56,309 nt of DNA from Candidatus Omnitrophota bacterium (GTDB lineage Bacteria > Omnitrophota > Omnitrophia > Omnitrophales > JACQQS01). Positions 7,230 through 16,344 of this stretch are shown piece after piece. Within the stretch, counting starts at the first letter, position 1; each line of letters opens with the position of its first letter. Under the pieces are notes generated by a model. That model was given only the letters and a program-made list of their open reading frames with translations, made no database searches and had not been told where the DNA came from. The translations under genes were made by a program, and so were the position numbers. Location: assembly GCA_016206925.1 (NCBI GenBank), contig JACQQS010000073.1:1-56309 (forward strand). Direction: 5' to 3'.

Positions 7230-10200
7230 TGGATGCAAATTCGACGATAGCATCGAACTGTAAAACAAAGATGACCATGGACGGCAATGAAGCGGTTGCG
7301 CGCGTAGCCTATCGGTTAAATGAAGTCATCGCGATCTATCCCATCACGCCGGCCTCTACCATGGGAGAACTGGCGGATGCGTGGTCCAGCGGGGGAATAA
7401 AGAATATCTGGGGATCGGTTCCCCTGGTTGTGGAAATGCAAAGCGAGGGCGGCGCGGCGGGCGCGGTGCACGGCGCTCTCCAGGGCGGCTCGAAGGCAAC
7501 AACGTTTACGTCTTCCCAGGGGCTGCTCTTGATGATCCCGAACATGTTTAAGATCGCCGGCGAGCTTACGCCGGCGGTCTTTCATGTCGCCGCGCGCGCG
7601 GTTGCGACGCAGGCCCTCTCTATTTTCGGCGATCACAGCGATGTCATGGCTGCGCGCGGGACCGGGTTTGCCATGCTTTGTTCGAATGCCGTTCAGGAAG
7701 CTGCTGACCTTGCCCTGATTGCGGAGGCGGCCAGTCTGGAATCGCGTATTCCTTTCCTTCATTTTTTTGACGGATTTCGCACTTCGCATGAAATTTCAAA
7801 AATTGAAATCCTGGACGACGAGGATATCCGCTTTTTAATCGACGAACAGCTGATTGAAGCGCATCGATTGAGATCTCTTTCGCCCGACCGGCCGGTCTTG
7901 CGCGGAACAGCGCAGAATCCCGATATTTATTTCCAGTCCCGCGAGACAGTGAACTCTTTTTATGCCGCCTGTCCGAATATCGTTCAGAAAGCAATGGATA
8001 AGCTGGCCGCTCGCACAGACAGGGCTTACCGCCTATTTGATTATCACGGCGCGCCGGATGCAGAAAGAGTGATGGTTATGATGGGATCGGGGGCCGAGGC
8101 CGCTCATGAGGCGGTGGATTATCTGAATGCATTGGGAGAAAAAGTCGGGGTGGTCAAGGTGCGGCTTTACCGGCCCTTTGATTCGGAACGTTTTTGTGCG
8201 GCGCTTCCCAAAAGCGTTAAAGCCATAGCGGTTCTTGACCGCACCAAAGAGCCCGGAAGCGCGGGAGAGCCGCTTTATCTGGACTGTGCTGCCGCAATTC
8301 TGGAAGGATTTGGAAATGGCCGGGCCGGATTTCGAGAGCCGCCGAAAATGTTTGGGGGCAGATATGGGATAGGCTCCAAAGAGTTTACGCCGGCCATGGC
8401 CAAGGGCGTGTTTGAACATATACCGGTGGGCGGGAAACCGATACATTTTACCGTCGGGATCAAAGATGATGTAACACACACCAGCATTGACTACAACAAA
8501 CACTTTTCCCTCGAACCGCCCGATACGATCCGGGCGCTTTTTTATGGCCTGGGATCGGACGGTACGGTGGGCGCCAATAAGAATTCCATCAAAATCATCG
8601 GCGAAAATACGTCCGGATACGCGCAGGGATACTTTGTTTATGATTCGCGTAAGGCCGGTGCCGTAACGGTTTCTCACCTACGTTTCGGGCCCTGTCCCAT
8701 TCGGTCAAGCTATTTGATTTCGAAAGCCCATTTTATCGCCTGCCACCATCCTTCTCTTCTGGAGAGATACGATATGTTGGAGAATGCCATTCCGGAGGGA
8801 ACATTTCTTCTGAATACGCCGCACGCCCTGGACCATGTCTGGAATCATTTGCCCTGCCAGACCGCCGAAGAAATTCTCAATAAGAAGCTTTCCTTTTATG
8901 TCATCGACGCATTTAAAGTAGCGCACGAGCTCGGCATAGGCGGCAAGATCAACACGATCATGCAAACTTGTTTTTTTGCTTTGAGCAAAATCTTGCCAAA
9001 GGAAGCGGCTATGAATGAAATCAAGCGGCATATTCAGGAAACGTACGGAAAAAAAGGCGCCGAGGTGGTTGACATGAATTTGCGGGCGGTAGATGCGGCG
9101 CTCGAGAATTTGCATGAGGTAAAACCGCCTTCCGGGCTCGAAACGCTTCCTGACGGCAAACGTCCGGTTTCGGAGAAAGCGCCGCCTTTTGTCCGAAATG
9201 TTTTGGAAGAAATCATTGTGGGACGGGGGGACGACGTCCCCGTAAGCGCGCTTCCGAAGGACGGCACGTATCCTACGGGTACAACTTGTTGGGAAAGACG
9301 TAATCTTGCCCAGGAAATTCCCGTTTGGGATCCCCAGGTTTGTATTCAATGCGGGAAGTGCGCTCTTGTGTGTCCGCACGGCGTCATTCGAATTAAGGTC
9401 TACGACCCGGAATTTCTGGCCTGTAAGCCGGCGGCATTCAAATCTACCGCATTTCGTGACCGCGAATTCCAAGATATGCAGTATACGATCCAGGCAGCGC
9501 CTGAAGATTGCACCGGCTGCGGAATTTGCGTAGACATTTGTCCCACAAAGAACAAGTCGGAAACCAGGTTTAAAGCCATTCATATGATGCCGCAGGAGCC
9601 TTTGAGGGAGGCTGAAAGTGAGAATTGGGATTTCTTCCTGACGCTTCCCGAGTTTGACCGGCGGCGCATGAATCCCCAGGTGATCCGCTATCAGCAGATT
9701 CAACAGCCGCTCTTTGAATTTTCAAGCGCATGCGCCGGCTGTGGCGAAACACCGTACCTCAAGTTGCTCACGCAGCTTTTCGGCGACCGATTGCTTGTTG
9801 CGAACGCAACGGGCTGTTCCTCCATTTACGGAGGGAATTTGCCGACGACGCCCTGGGCGAAAAATAACGAGGGCCGGGGGCCTGCGTGGTCCAATTCTCT
9901 CTTTGAAGATAATGCCGAATTTGGCTTGGGGATGAGGCTTTCCGTGGACAAGCAGGCAGAGCAGGCAAGGGATTTGGTCAAACGCGTTTCCGATATCATA
10001 GGCCGCGATTTCGCAACAGCGATTCTGCTTGCGGATCAAAAAGATGAATCCGGCATTTACGATCAGCGGGAGCGGGTCGCTCTATTGAAGGCTAAGCTTG
10101 GGAGCGTCGATTCTCCAGAAGCACGGCGGCTGCTTGTGCTGGCGGATTATCTTGTCCGGAAGAGCGTTTGGATTGTGGGCGGCGACGGCTGGGCATATGA

Positions 10201-10840
10201 CATCGGTTACGGAGGACTTGATCATGTTTTAGCCTGTGGTAAGAATGTAAAGGTGCTTGTGCTGGACACCGAAGTTTATTCCAATACCGGCGGGCAGATG
10301 TCCAAGGCCACGCCGCGGGCGGCGGTGGCAAAGTTCGCGGCAGGGGGCAAGGCGGCATCGAAAAAAGATCTGGGGCTTATAGCTATGACTTACCGGAATA
10401 TATATGTCGCTCAGGTGGCGCTCGGCGCGCGCGACGAGCAGACTTTAAAAGCTTTTCTGGAAGCGGAAGCTTATGATGGGCCCGCGCTGATTATTGCCTA
10501 TAGCCATTGCATTGCCCACGGCATAAACATGACGACGGCCATGCAGAATCATAAAGCGGCTGTCGAAACAGGGCAGTGGCTGCTTTATCGATTTAACCCG
10601 GATTTGGCCAAGGCGGGAAAGAATCCGCTTCTTCTGGATTCGCGTCCGCCGAAAAGAAACTTGGAAGAATATTTTCAAATGGAAAACCGGTTTAAGATGC
10701 TCCAGAAAATCCGGCCTGAAGAGGCAAAGCGGCTCGAGCGGGAGGCCAAAGAGGAAGTTGAAGCCCGATGGCGCATGTACCAATCCATGGCGGCTATCTG
10801 GGAGGAGCAGGGAAAGAAAGTAGTATCCTCTTCCGATTAA
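7229..10840 (+). CDS. nifJ: Pyruvate:ferredoxin (flavodoxin) oxidoreductase
   Basis: This single-chain enzyme of 1203 residues has the full length of the family. It oxidises pyruvate and CoA to acetyl-CoA and CO2 and reduces ferredoxin or flavodoxin in the cytoplasm of anaerobes. Domains in order: pyrimidine-binding domain (YPITPASTMGE), a domain II region, the gamma-type domain (DRTKEPGSAGEPLYLD), a ferredoxin domain with two [4Fe-4S] motifs (CIQCGKC near residue 705 and CTGCGIC near 761), and a C-terminal thiamine-diphosphate domain (CAGCGE near 835, GGDGWAYDIGYGG near 985). The reading frame extends upstream to a GTG at 7214, but the ATG at 7229, overlapping a leader ORF stop, is the better start. 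An Fnr-type palindrome 125 bases upstream suggests oxygen or redox control. Confidence 0.96.
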   Translation: MDANSTIASNCKTKMTMDGNEAVARVAYRLNEVIAIYPITPASTMGELADAWSSGGIKNIWGSVPLVVEMQSEGGAAGAVHGALQGGSKATTFTSSQGLLLMIPNMFKIAGELTPAVFHVAARAVATQALSIFGDHSDVMAARGTGFAMLCSNAVQEAADLALIAEAASLESRIPFLHFFDGFRTSHEISKIEILDDEDIRFLIDEQLIEAHRLRSLSPDRPVLRGTAQNPDIYFQSRETVNSFYAACPNIVQKAMDKLAARTDRAYRLFDYHGAPDAERVMVMMGSGAEAAHEAVDYLNALGEKVGVVKVRLYRPFDSERFCAALPKSVKAIAVLDRTKEPGSAGEPLYLDCAAAILEGFGNGRAGFREPPKMFGGRYGIGSKEFTPAMAKGVFEHIPVGGKPIHFTVGIKDDVTHTSIDYNKHFSLEPPDTIRALFYGLGSDGTVGANKNSIKIIGENTSGYAQGYFVYDSRKAGAVTVSHLRFGPCPIRSSYLISKAHFIACHHPSLLERYDMLENAIPEGTFLLNTPHALDHVWNHLPCQTAEEILNKKLSFYVIDAFKVAHELGIGGKINTIMQTCFFALSKILPKEAAMNEIKRHIQETYGKKGAEVVDMNLRAVDAALENLHEVKPPSGLETLPDGKRPVSEKAPPFVRNVLEEIIVGRGDDVPVSALPKDGTYPTGTTCWERRNLAQEIPVWDPQVCIQCGKCALVCPHGVIRIKVYDPEFLACKPAAFKSTAFRDREFQDMQYTIQAAPEDCTGCGICVDICPTKNKSETRFKAIHMMPQEPLREAESENWDFFLTLPEFDRRRMNPQVIRYQQIQQPLFEFSSACAGCGETPYLKLLTQLFGDRLLVANATGCSSIYGGNLPTTPWAKNNEGRGPAWSNSLFEDNAEFGLGMRLSVDKQAEQARDLVKRVSDIIGRDFATAILLADQKDESGIYDQRERVALLKAKLGSVDSPEARRLLVLADYLVRKSVWIVGGDGWAYDIGYGGLDHVLACGKNVKVLVLDTEVYSNTGGQMSKATPRAAVAKFAAGGKAASKKDLGLIAMTYRNIYVAQVALGARDEQTLKAFLEAEAYDGPALIIAYSHCIAHGINMTTAMQNHKAAVETGQWLLYRFNPDLAKAGKNPLLLDSRPPKRNLEEYFQMENRFKMLQKIRPEEAKRLEREAKEEVEARWRMYQSMAAIWEEQGKKVVSSSD

Positions 10841-10868
10841 AGCACTTAGGTAAAATTCAAAAGCTGCC

Positions 10869-10912
10869 TTCAATTAATATGATTAATGTGGTATATTTCA
10901 TGTATGAAATAT
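10869..10912 (+). promoter_or_regulatory. mmyA promoter with palindrome over the start codon
   Basis: ATATTTCAT (10893-10901) and ATGAAATAT (10904-10912) form a perfect inverted repeat with a 2-base spacer, and the second arm contains the mmyA ATG. A TATATT -10 box (10892-10897) lies inside it, six bases before the ATG, with a weak -35 (TTCAAT, 10869). A bound repressor would block RNA polymerase directly. Transcription should begin at or next to the ATG, giving a leaderless mRNA. Confidence 0.6.
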
Positions 10913-11341
10913 CGCAAAAACACTATATTTACGGATACATGGTTTTTGCCGGGTAAGCAGCTCAAGCAGGTTAGGAAAGAGCTGGGGATGACTCAAGAAC
11001 AACTTGCCGCTCGCTCGGGCTCGCACCAGCATGTCATTGCGCGTATTGAAAATGACACGACGGGAAGCGTTCGTTTGTCCACGCTTAAGAAAATGGCCAA
11101 AGGTCTTGGCTGCCAGCTTTCGGTTACGTTTGTTCCTGTTGCTCTCGTGGAAGAAGACATGAAAGCATGGAGCCGGCGGTTAGCTGAAAAATTAGTGAAA
11201 ATTTCTTCCGGCAACATGGCCATGGAACTTCAGAGTCCCGGGCAAAAAGTGCGCGCGCGTGAGATCGAGCGGCTTCAGCAGGAAATATTAAAGAAGCATC
11301 GCTCTGCTTTTTGGGCATCCGGTCGAAATGAAAATGCCTAA
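10904..11341 (+). CDS. mmyA: MmyA-like Xre-family antitoxin/regulator ('mobile mystery protein A')
   Basis: From the ATG at 10904 the protein has 145 residues. An Xre-type helix-turn-helix spans about residues 19-66 (KQLKQVRKELGM, QEQLAARSGS, RLSTLKKMAKGLGC). The rest, including FVPVALVEEDM and GNMAMELQ, follows the pattern of the 'mobile mystery protein A' family, which is found next to the Fic protein MmyB on mobile and accessory DNA. By analogy it should bind its own promoter and restrain the Fic partner; the palindrome over the start codon supports autorepression. An earlier ATG at 10886 is possible but has no ribosome site. The mmyB gene overlaps its end. Confidence 0.75.
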   Translation: MKYRKNTIFTDTWFLPGKQLKQVRKELGMTQEQLAARSGSHQHVIARIENDTTGSVRLSTLKKMAKGLGCQLSVTFVPVALVEEDMKAWSRRLAEKLVKISSGNMAMELQSPGQKVRAREIERLQQEILKKHRSAFWASGRNENA

Positions 11342-11936
11342 AATACCGCAAGGCGCTGCGCCGGTCGGAGAAGATGATCTCGACGGACTCATTCCTTCGG
11401 GCGTGAAGACCAGAGAGCAGTTGAATGCGCTTGAATTTTCCAATATCAACGAAGCGGCGCTAAAATATTTGACCCAGCCGCCTTCGGAGAAAAAGGCACC
11501 TTTTACGGCACTGTGGCTGAAGGAACTTCACCGCGAAATGTTTGGCGCCGTTTGGGAATGGGCAGGGCAGTTTAGAACAACCGAACTATCGGTAGGGGTT
11601 CCGGTACACAAGATTTCGCAGGAAATAAAGCAGTTTGAAGGGGACTACGAAACGTGGCTTAAAGAAAAGATGCGGCAAAGCGAAATCGCGGCGAGAATTC
11701 ATCACAAGCTTGTTTGGATCCACCCTTTTCGGAACGGGAACGGCCGCTGGGCGCGACTGGCGGCCAACATTTTCCTCATGCAAAAGCGAAAGCCTCTTAT
11801 CTTCTGGCCCGAAGACGAAATCTTCATCGGAAAAACTTTCCGTCGTGAATACATTAAAACTCTTCACAAAGCCGATCAAGGGGATATCCAGGAACTTACA
11901 GCACTACAAGAAAAATTAGCGGGAAAAACGGAGTGA
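11334..11936 (+). CDS. mmyB: MmyB-like Fic-domain protein ('mobile mystery protein B')
   Basis: About 200 residues with the full Fic active-site motif HPFRNGNGR (near residues 130-140), preceded by the family stretch WAGQFRTTELSVGVP and ALWLKELHREMFG. Fic enzymes move AMP or related groups from nucleotides onto target proteins; the catalytic His and the GNGR anion-hole residues are present, so it should be active. An N-terminal SNINEA is a near match to the inhibitory helix motif (S/T)xxxE(G/N). The start overlaps the end of mmyA; ATGs at 11328 and 11334 are both possible. The pair behaves like a toxin-antitoxin unit by context, though the biological role of MmyAB is not settled. Confidence 0.82.
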   Translation: MPKIPQGAAPVGEDDLDGLIPSGVKTREQLNALEFSNINEAALKYLTQPPSEKKAPFTALWLKELHREMFGAVWEWAGQFRTTELSVGVPVHKISQEIKQFEGDYETWLKEKMRQSEIAARIHHKLVWIHPFRNGNGRWARLAANIFLMQKRKPLIFWPEDEIFIGKTFRREYIKTLHKADQGDIQELTALQEKLAGKTE

Positions 11937-12011
11937 TGAAAAAGCTCACGGATATGGTTTGATACTTGTTGGGTTTGTGGCAGGCGGCTTAAAGCAGGCG
12001 CCCGTTGCTGT

Positions 12012-13232
12012 CTAAGGCAAAAGCGCAAGCCACCGGTCGGCGGAAACAACCCAGCGTACCAACTTTCCGTCCTTGATTTTCTTACAAATACCCGGCTGGT
12101 GGACAAGCTGGACGGCCACGGGAATTTCCAGTTTCTTCTGGAAATATACGAGTGAAGGAGAAAGCTCCTCCTGAGCGGCCTTACATTCGATTAAACAAAC
12201 GGGACTGTTTTTATGCGCAAGAACAAAATCGACTTCCCGCTTCTCCTTGTCCCGAAGGTAGTGAAGCGAAACTTCTCCCTCCCCCTGACTTTGCCAGACA
12301 TGGACAGCTTTCCACAAATGCAGCGCGCAAAGATTTTCGAACCGGAAGGCGGGTTCCTCGATTTCCACCCAATCATACAAATAAGCTTTAGCCTCCTTTT
12401 TCAAGGAACGCGCTACCTTCCGTGAATAGGGGGTCAGGCGGAAGAGGTAATAAAATTGCTCAAGCAGAAGTATCCAGTCCCGAATCGTTTCAAAAGCCAC
12501 TCCCACATCTCCACGAAGCGCGTTCAAAGATAAGGGACTTCCTACCCGTTCGGGAATGAGGTGCGAAAGCATCTCGAGGAGCGAGATTTCGCGGATGTAG
12601 CTCGCGTTTCGAATATCTTCTCTAAGAAGCAAAGACTTTCGTTCCTTATGCCAGAGATGGTAAAAGTTTTTCTCGGCTTTCGAAAAAGGATCCGGGAAAC
12701 CGCTCATTTCAAAAAGCTGCTCGTACGCTTCCCGCCTGGACTTGGATGGCGCCGGCACTTCATGAAACCGGGACTTAAAATCCGCTAAGGACGGAAAAGA
12801 TTCTTCCAGCTCGCCCACGCTTAACGGAAAAAGCTTTACGCTAAAATACCGGCCGAGGAGGCTGTCCCCTCCTTTTTTAAATAAATCCAGACGGCCGCTT
12901 CCCGTTATTAGAAAAAGAAATTCGTCTTTGAAACTGTCAAAGGCCCCTTTGAGATAATTTTTCCACCTGGAATATTTGTGGATTTCATCCAGCACGACAA
13001 GAAAAGGCTTGGCAGGGTTGCGGTTTTGCTTCTCAAAGAAATAAGGATCTTTCAGAAGCATCTTTTGGTGGCGGAGGTCATCCCAGTTGAAGTAAAAACT
13101 CTGCGGGAATTTCTTTTGATAAGATTGCGCAAGCGTGGTTTTCCCGACCTGCCTGGGGCCGCTTAAGAATGCCATCTTGTGGTAGCGCTCAAGGACCGTT
13201 CGGACCGTTTGTGAAATGGTACGCGGGATCAT
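12012..13232 (-). CDS. AAA ATPase with DUF4143 C-terminal domain
   Basis: The protein has 406 residues. The N-terminal P-loop ATPase has a Walker A SGPRQVGKTTL (about 24-34), a Walker B FLVVLDEIH and an ITGSGR sensor motif. The C-terminal DUF4143 domain contains KREVDFVL and CLIECKA, the spaced Asp and Glu-x-Lys of a PD-(D/E)xK-like nuclease fold. These proteins are very common, mostly orphan, and of unknown function; mobility or defence roles have been suggested. It stands alone, convergent with the mmyAB pair, 75 bases from it. A good promoter places the likely transcription start on the ATG itself. A second full copy and one truncated copy of the family occur at 51-54 kb. Confidence 0.88.
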   Translation of the reverse strand: MIPRTISQTVRTVLERYHKMAFLSGPRQVGKTTLAQSYQKKFPQSFYFNWDDLRHQKMLLKDPYFFEKQNRNPAKPFLVVLDEIHKYSRWKNYLKGAFDSFKDEFLFLITGSGRLDLFKKGGDSLLGRYFSVKLFPLSVGELEESFPSLADFKSRFHEVPAPSKSRREAYEQLFEMSGFPDPFSKAEKNFYHLWHKERKSLLLREDIRNASYIREISLLEMLSHLIPERVGSPLSLNALRGDVGVAFETIRDWILLLEQFYYLFRLTPYSRKVARSLKKEAKAYLYDWVEIEEPAFRFENLCALHLWKAVHVWQSQGEGEVSLHYLRDKEKREVDFVLAHKNSPVCLIECKAAQEELSPSLVYFQKKLEIPVAVQLVHQPGICKKIKDGKLVRWVVSADRWLALLP

Positions 13233-13238
13233 GCGTAA

Positions 13239-13266
13239 ATATTAGATGTAACTATGAAAAAGTCAA
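13239..13266 (-). promoter_or_regulatory. Promoter of DUF4143 ATPase, probably leaderless
   Basis: On the minus strand, TTGACT (13261-13266), a 16-base spacer and TAATAT (13239-13244) precede the ATG (13232) by only six bases. The expected transcription start is at or next to the A of the ATG, and no ribosome site exists in that space. The remaining gap to 13487 holds no gene I can support. Confidence 0.6.
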
Positions 13267-13487
13267 TACTTTTTTAGACCGAAGCAGAAATATGTCAGCG
13301 ACCGGCACGGGCTCGCTAAAAAACACGGCAGCCCGCAATGACGAACGGCAGATGCAGGGCAGTATGAGCCGCATGAAGTGCGAGAATCCCCGGGCTTACG
13401 AACGTGCGCGGTACATTCGCGCCCTTCAGATGTACAAATTTACGTAAGTTTTATTTGTCGTTTGCCACGGTCTCGGCGAGGAAATCT

Positions 13488-14201
13488 TTAGAAATGAATG
13501 ATGTAGTCCAGCTTCAGCAGGAAGGAATCGTCATCGTTTGAACCGGCGCTTGAGAATGAATACCATGATTCAACGGCAACATTGAAGGGAAATTTCCAGC
13601 CGGGTTCATAGATGAATCCGACGCTATAGAGAAGATCCTGAGCATTGTTAATCATAATTCCATCGGTTCTAAGCGTGAGACCGGAAAGTGCTTTTGGAAG
13701 CGGTTTGCCGTCAAAACCGAAGAAAACACCTTCACCATCTTCCTGGAAATCAACACCTACATGAGCACGGAGTAGTTTCAGGTCCTCCGTAAGTACCAGA
13801 TAAGGAAATGGCAGTCCACTGCGCTTACGCCCGTCCGCGTCAAAAGCAACGTTGGCTACCCCGGCGGCGGGAATAGGCCACCCATCTCTTTTAAAATCGT
13901 AACGTACTTTTGCCTGAAAAAGTACGCCGCCAGGATGGCCTGTCCCCACCTGCCGATCCATTCCAAATTCAATCAGGTCAAAAAAACTTGTTTTGAAGCC
14001 AACCGTGTGTTTTGGCTTGCTCGGCTCTCTTCCCCAGGTTGTGAATTCTTGTAGCACCACGGTACGCTTGGGCGGAATGTCGGCCGTGGGAATGTTATTC
14101 AAACCGCTGGCCGTGGCAAACACGGAGGAAGAAAAACTCAACACCAAAAAAGCGGAAACCGAAATAATCATCTCGATGTGCCGCTTCTTTGAGTTCGACA
14201 T
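13488..14201 (-). CDS. Secreted beta-rich protein at the end of the molybdoenzyme operon
   Basis: From the ATG at 14201 the protein has 237 residues. It has a signal peptide (MIISVSAFLVLSFSSSVFATA) and a mature part made of alternating short strands and turns ending LLKLDYIIHF, which suggests a small outer-membrane barrel or a periplasmic beta protein. I do not recognise a family. It follows the porin gene with a 5-base gap, so it is the last gene of the operon that begins with the Fe-S subunit. An ATG at 14219 would add six residues and overlap the porin gene. Confidence 0.6.
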   Translation of the reverse strand: MSNSKKRHIEMIISVSAFLVLSFSSSVFATASGLNNIPTADIPPKRTVVLQEFTTWGREPSKPKHTVGFKTSFFDLIEFGMDRQVGTGHPGGVLFQAKVRYDFKRDGWPIPAAGVANVAFDADGRKRSGLPFPYLVLTEDLKLLRAHVGVDFQEDGEGVFFGFDGKPLPKALSGLTLRTDGIMINNAQDLLYSVGFIYEPGWKFPFNVAVESWYSFSSAGSNDDDSFLLKLDYIIHF

Positions 14202-14206
14202 ATTGC

Positions 14207-15643
14207 CTACCACTTCCACGTCAAGTCCGTTTGATATCGATCAACGTTGTCATTGCCTGCATTTTGCGTCAGATCGTCAACAAACCACATCGTAAAGTTT
14301 AATGCAAGATTGTCCGTAAGACCGTAACCGCTCCAGATTTTGCTTCCTACCTTGTCGGTAAAACCTAGCCCAAGATCACTCTCGTTAAATGCGGCAACCA
14401 CTGCGTTGGGCTCAATGCGGAAGTATTGATATCCCGCTTCCCAAGAACCCTTTTTATCCAGTTTGTTGAGCTTTCCGCCGAATGACCAAGCCTTCCGTTC
14501 GTTTGAATTCACCGTTCCGTCCACATGGCTTCCCTCGGCATTGCCCGCTACGTCAAACCAAAGCTTGACAGGTTTACCGATGATCGGCGAATCTTTAAAC
14601 GATACTTCCTGATAAAGCTGGAGAATGTTCCAGTCATCTTGGGCAAGTGTGCCGGCCGCATTCGATGTATTGGTACGTGCCAAACTTGTTGCCCCAATGA
14701 AAACATTATCCTCGATGTCGACAAAGTCATAGACGTTGGCAGCGACACGATAATGCATCGGTTTCTCAAGACCAACGTTCACATCGGCATCCAAAGCGCC
14801 CGTGTAGCCATACATTTCCTGATCACCGTGAAGCGTGCCTACCTCTCCCAAAATAAATTGCGAGAGAAGTACAGTGAACGAAAGGTCCTCCAAGGCACCC
14901 GCATCTTTTAAAACGCCTACTTCAATCTTTTCGTAAGCGCCTTCGGGTCTTACATCGTGATCCCACACAATTGAAGTTGAATAATCCTTAAGGGGATTGG
15001 GAAACTTACCGCCGCCAAACTCGGCTTTGCGAATGGGACCAAGACCCTCAAGATAAGAAGGCATATAGCGGGCGTACATTTCTTGTATCCAGATATTTTT
15101 GAAGTTAAATTTGTTCGTAAACGTCTGGTTGCCCGAGGTCGGATCGACGTTAAGCCCCTCGGAACCATTTGTGGTGTTCGGTTCGCCCGTCCCCAGGCGA
15201 AACCCCACGAGGAAGTCCTTGCCCAAATCTTTTTTTAGTCCAAAATTGAGAGCGCCGCGGAAACGGTTTCGGTCCGCCCGGTTTGGCGATTGGTCAAAAG
15301 CTTCGTAACGAAGCCTGAAGCTCCCGTCATAGGCAAGTCCCTCAAGCCAGGAAGGAACCTCTACTGGTTTTTTTCCTTCTCCTGCTGGGGCGGGAATAGA
15401 AACCACCGGCTGACCTTCGCGGGCCTTTTTCAGGGATTCAATCTCGGAGGCTTGGCTCTCAATCACCTCATTTTGATTTTTCACGAGAGCTTGAAGTTCG
15501 TGAATCTGACCCGAAAGCTCGTCGAGACGCTTCATCACTACTGGTTCATTCGGCTGAAACCCGGCATCTGCCCTAAGACCTATTGGAAAACAGAAGAGTA
15601 AGGAAAAAGTCGCAATAATAATTCTTTGGCTTGTATCTTTCAT
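14207..15643 (-). CDS. Outer-membrane porin with N-terminal coiled coil
   Basis: This 478-residue protein has a signal peptide (about 1-25), then a predicted coiled coil (MKRLDELSGQIHELQALVKNQNEV onward, about residues 37-73), a Pro-rich linker and a roughly 360-residue beta-barrel beginning SFRLRYEAFDQ and ending YQTDLTWKW with a terminal aromatic residue. This is the layout of the 'putative porin' family, where the coiled coil may tether the barrel to the cell wall. Position after the TorD-type chaperone gene suggests that it lets the molybdoenzyme's substrate or product cross the outer membrane. A run of GGGGGG just before the ATG acts as ribosome site. Confidence 0.78.
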   Translation of the reverse strand: MKDTSQRIIIATFSLLFCFPIGLRADAGFQPNEPVVMKRLDELSGQIHELQALVKNQNEVIESQASEIESLKKAREGQPVVSIPAPAGEGKKPVEVPSWLEGLAYDGSFRLRYEAFDQSPNRADRNRFRGALNFGLKKDLGKDFLVGFRLGTGEPNTTNGSEGLNVDPTSGNQTFTNKFNFKNIWIQEMYARYMPSYLEGLGPIRKAEFGGGKFPNPLKDYSTSIVWDHDVRPEGAYEKIEVGVLKDAGALEDLSFTVLLSQFILGEVGTLHGDQEMYGYTGALDADVNVGLEKPMHYRVAANVYDFVDIEDNVFIGATSLARTNTSNAAGTLAQDDWNILQLYQEVSFKDSPIIGKPVKLWFDVAGNAEGSHVDGTVNSNERKAWSFGGKLNKLDKKGSWEAGYQYFRIEPNAVVAAFNESDLGLGFTDKVGSKIWSGYGLTDNLALNFTMWFVDDLTQNAGNDNVDRYQTDLTWKW

Positions 15644-15699
15644 CGTTTTTCCCCCCTTTTATTTTTTGTTGAGGCTGTTTATTGAAAACTATTTGATGT

Positions 15700-16344
15700 C
15701 TAATTTATCGGCATTACGCGTGATGCTTTGACGGCATTCTTCTGGAATAAGACACTTCGCTTAAAGCTTTGAGTTTCATGATTGAGAAACTGTTTGAGGC
15801 TCGTCGCGGCCTTTTGGTAAAAAATAGATTCCGTCTGCATCTCGACTTTTTGAAGAAACTCGAAACTCCAGCGCCCCAGATGCTTTTCGAAAAAAGTCTT
15901 GGCCTCGTCGAACTTATGATTCTCATAAAGCCTTCCCATAAATTCGAGTTCGCAAGCCAAATGATCTGGAAGATCGTGGAAGTTGGCATCGATCTCAAAA
16001 CTGGCTTTACGGTAAGCCTTCTCAACTGCTCTTGTTGAAGATCCGTAGAGAAAACCTTTGGTTTCCTCCGGGAAGCACTGCGGCTGAAAATAAGGAGAAT
16101 CCGCAGTTGACATGTTAATGGCGAGTGTATCGCAGTAAAAAGACTCATAAGGAGGAATGTAATAATCGCCAGGAGCTACGAAAAGTGAGGTGTATTCGAC
16201 CGCGATTATTTCTGCTTTGCTTGCCAAATCAGTCTCTTCAAAGAAGGGTTCGATTTTGTTAAGAAGCGGCGGGTCTGGGGCCTTACGAAAAAGGCGGGAA
16301 AATAAAAAGTAGACCGTTGGTTTTTCCTCAACCTGGGTAGACAC
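15700..16344 (-). CDS. TorD/DmsD-family molybdoenzyme chaperone
   Basis: The protein has 214 residues and the all-helical TorD/DmsD pattern, with VEYTSLFVAPG and PPYESFYCD in the middle and DHLACELEFMGRLYENH as the signature helix. Such chaperones bind the Tat leader of a molybdopterin enzyme and hold it until the cofactor is inserted. The gene overlaps the end of the catalytic-subunit gene by 17 bases, which fits a dedicated chaperone. The start is a GTG with AAGGAGA in front. It can be placed in the superfamily confidently, but its substrate specificity cannot be read. Confidence 0.85.
   Translation of the reverse strand: MSTQVEEKPTVYFLFSRLFRKAPDPPLLNKIEPFFEETDLASKAEIIAVEYTSLFVAPGDYYIPPYESFYCDTLAINMSTADSPYFQPQCFPEETKGFLYGSSTRAVEKAYRKASFEIDANFHDLPDHLACELEFMGRLYENHKFDEAKTFFEKHLGRWSFEFLQKVEMQTESIFYQKAATSLKQFLNHETQSFKRSVLFQKNAVKASRVMPIN

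Noticed and set aside
8705-9703. 332-codon open frame antisense to nifJ
   Set aside because: It is a complement shadow of the conserved ferredoxin and thiamine-diphosphate domains, with no recognisable motif or ribosome site.
13169-13447. 92-codon plus-strand frame upstream of the secreted protein gene
   Set aside because: Its first part is antisense to the ATPase start and its second part has no ribosome site, motif or partner.
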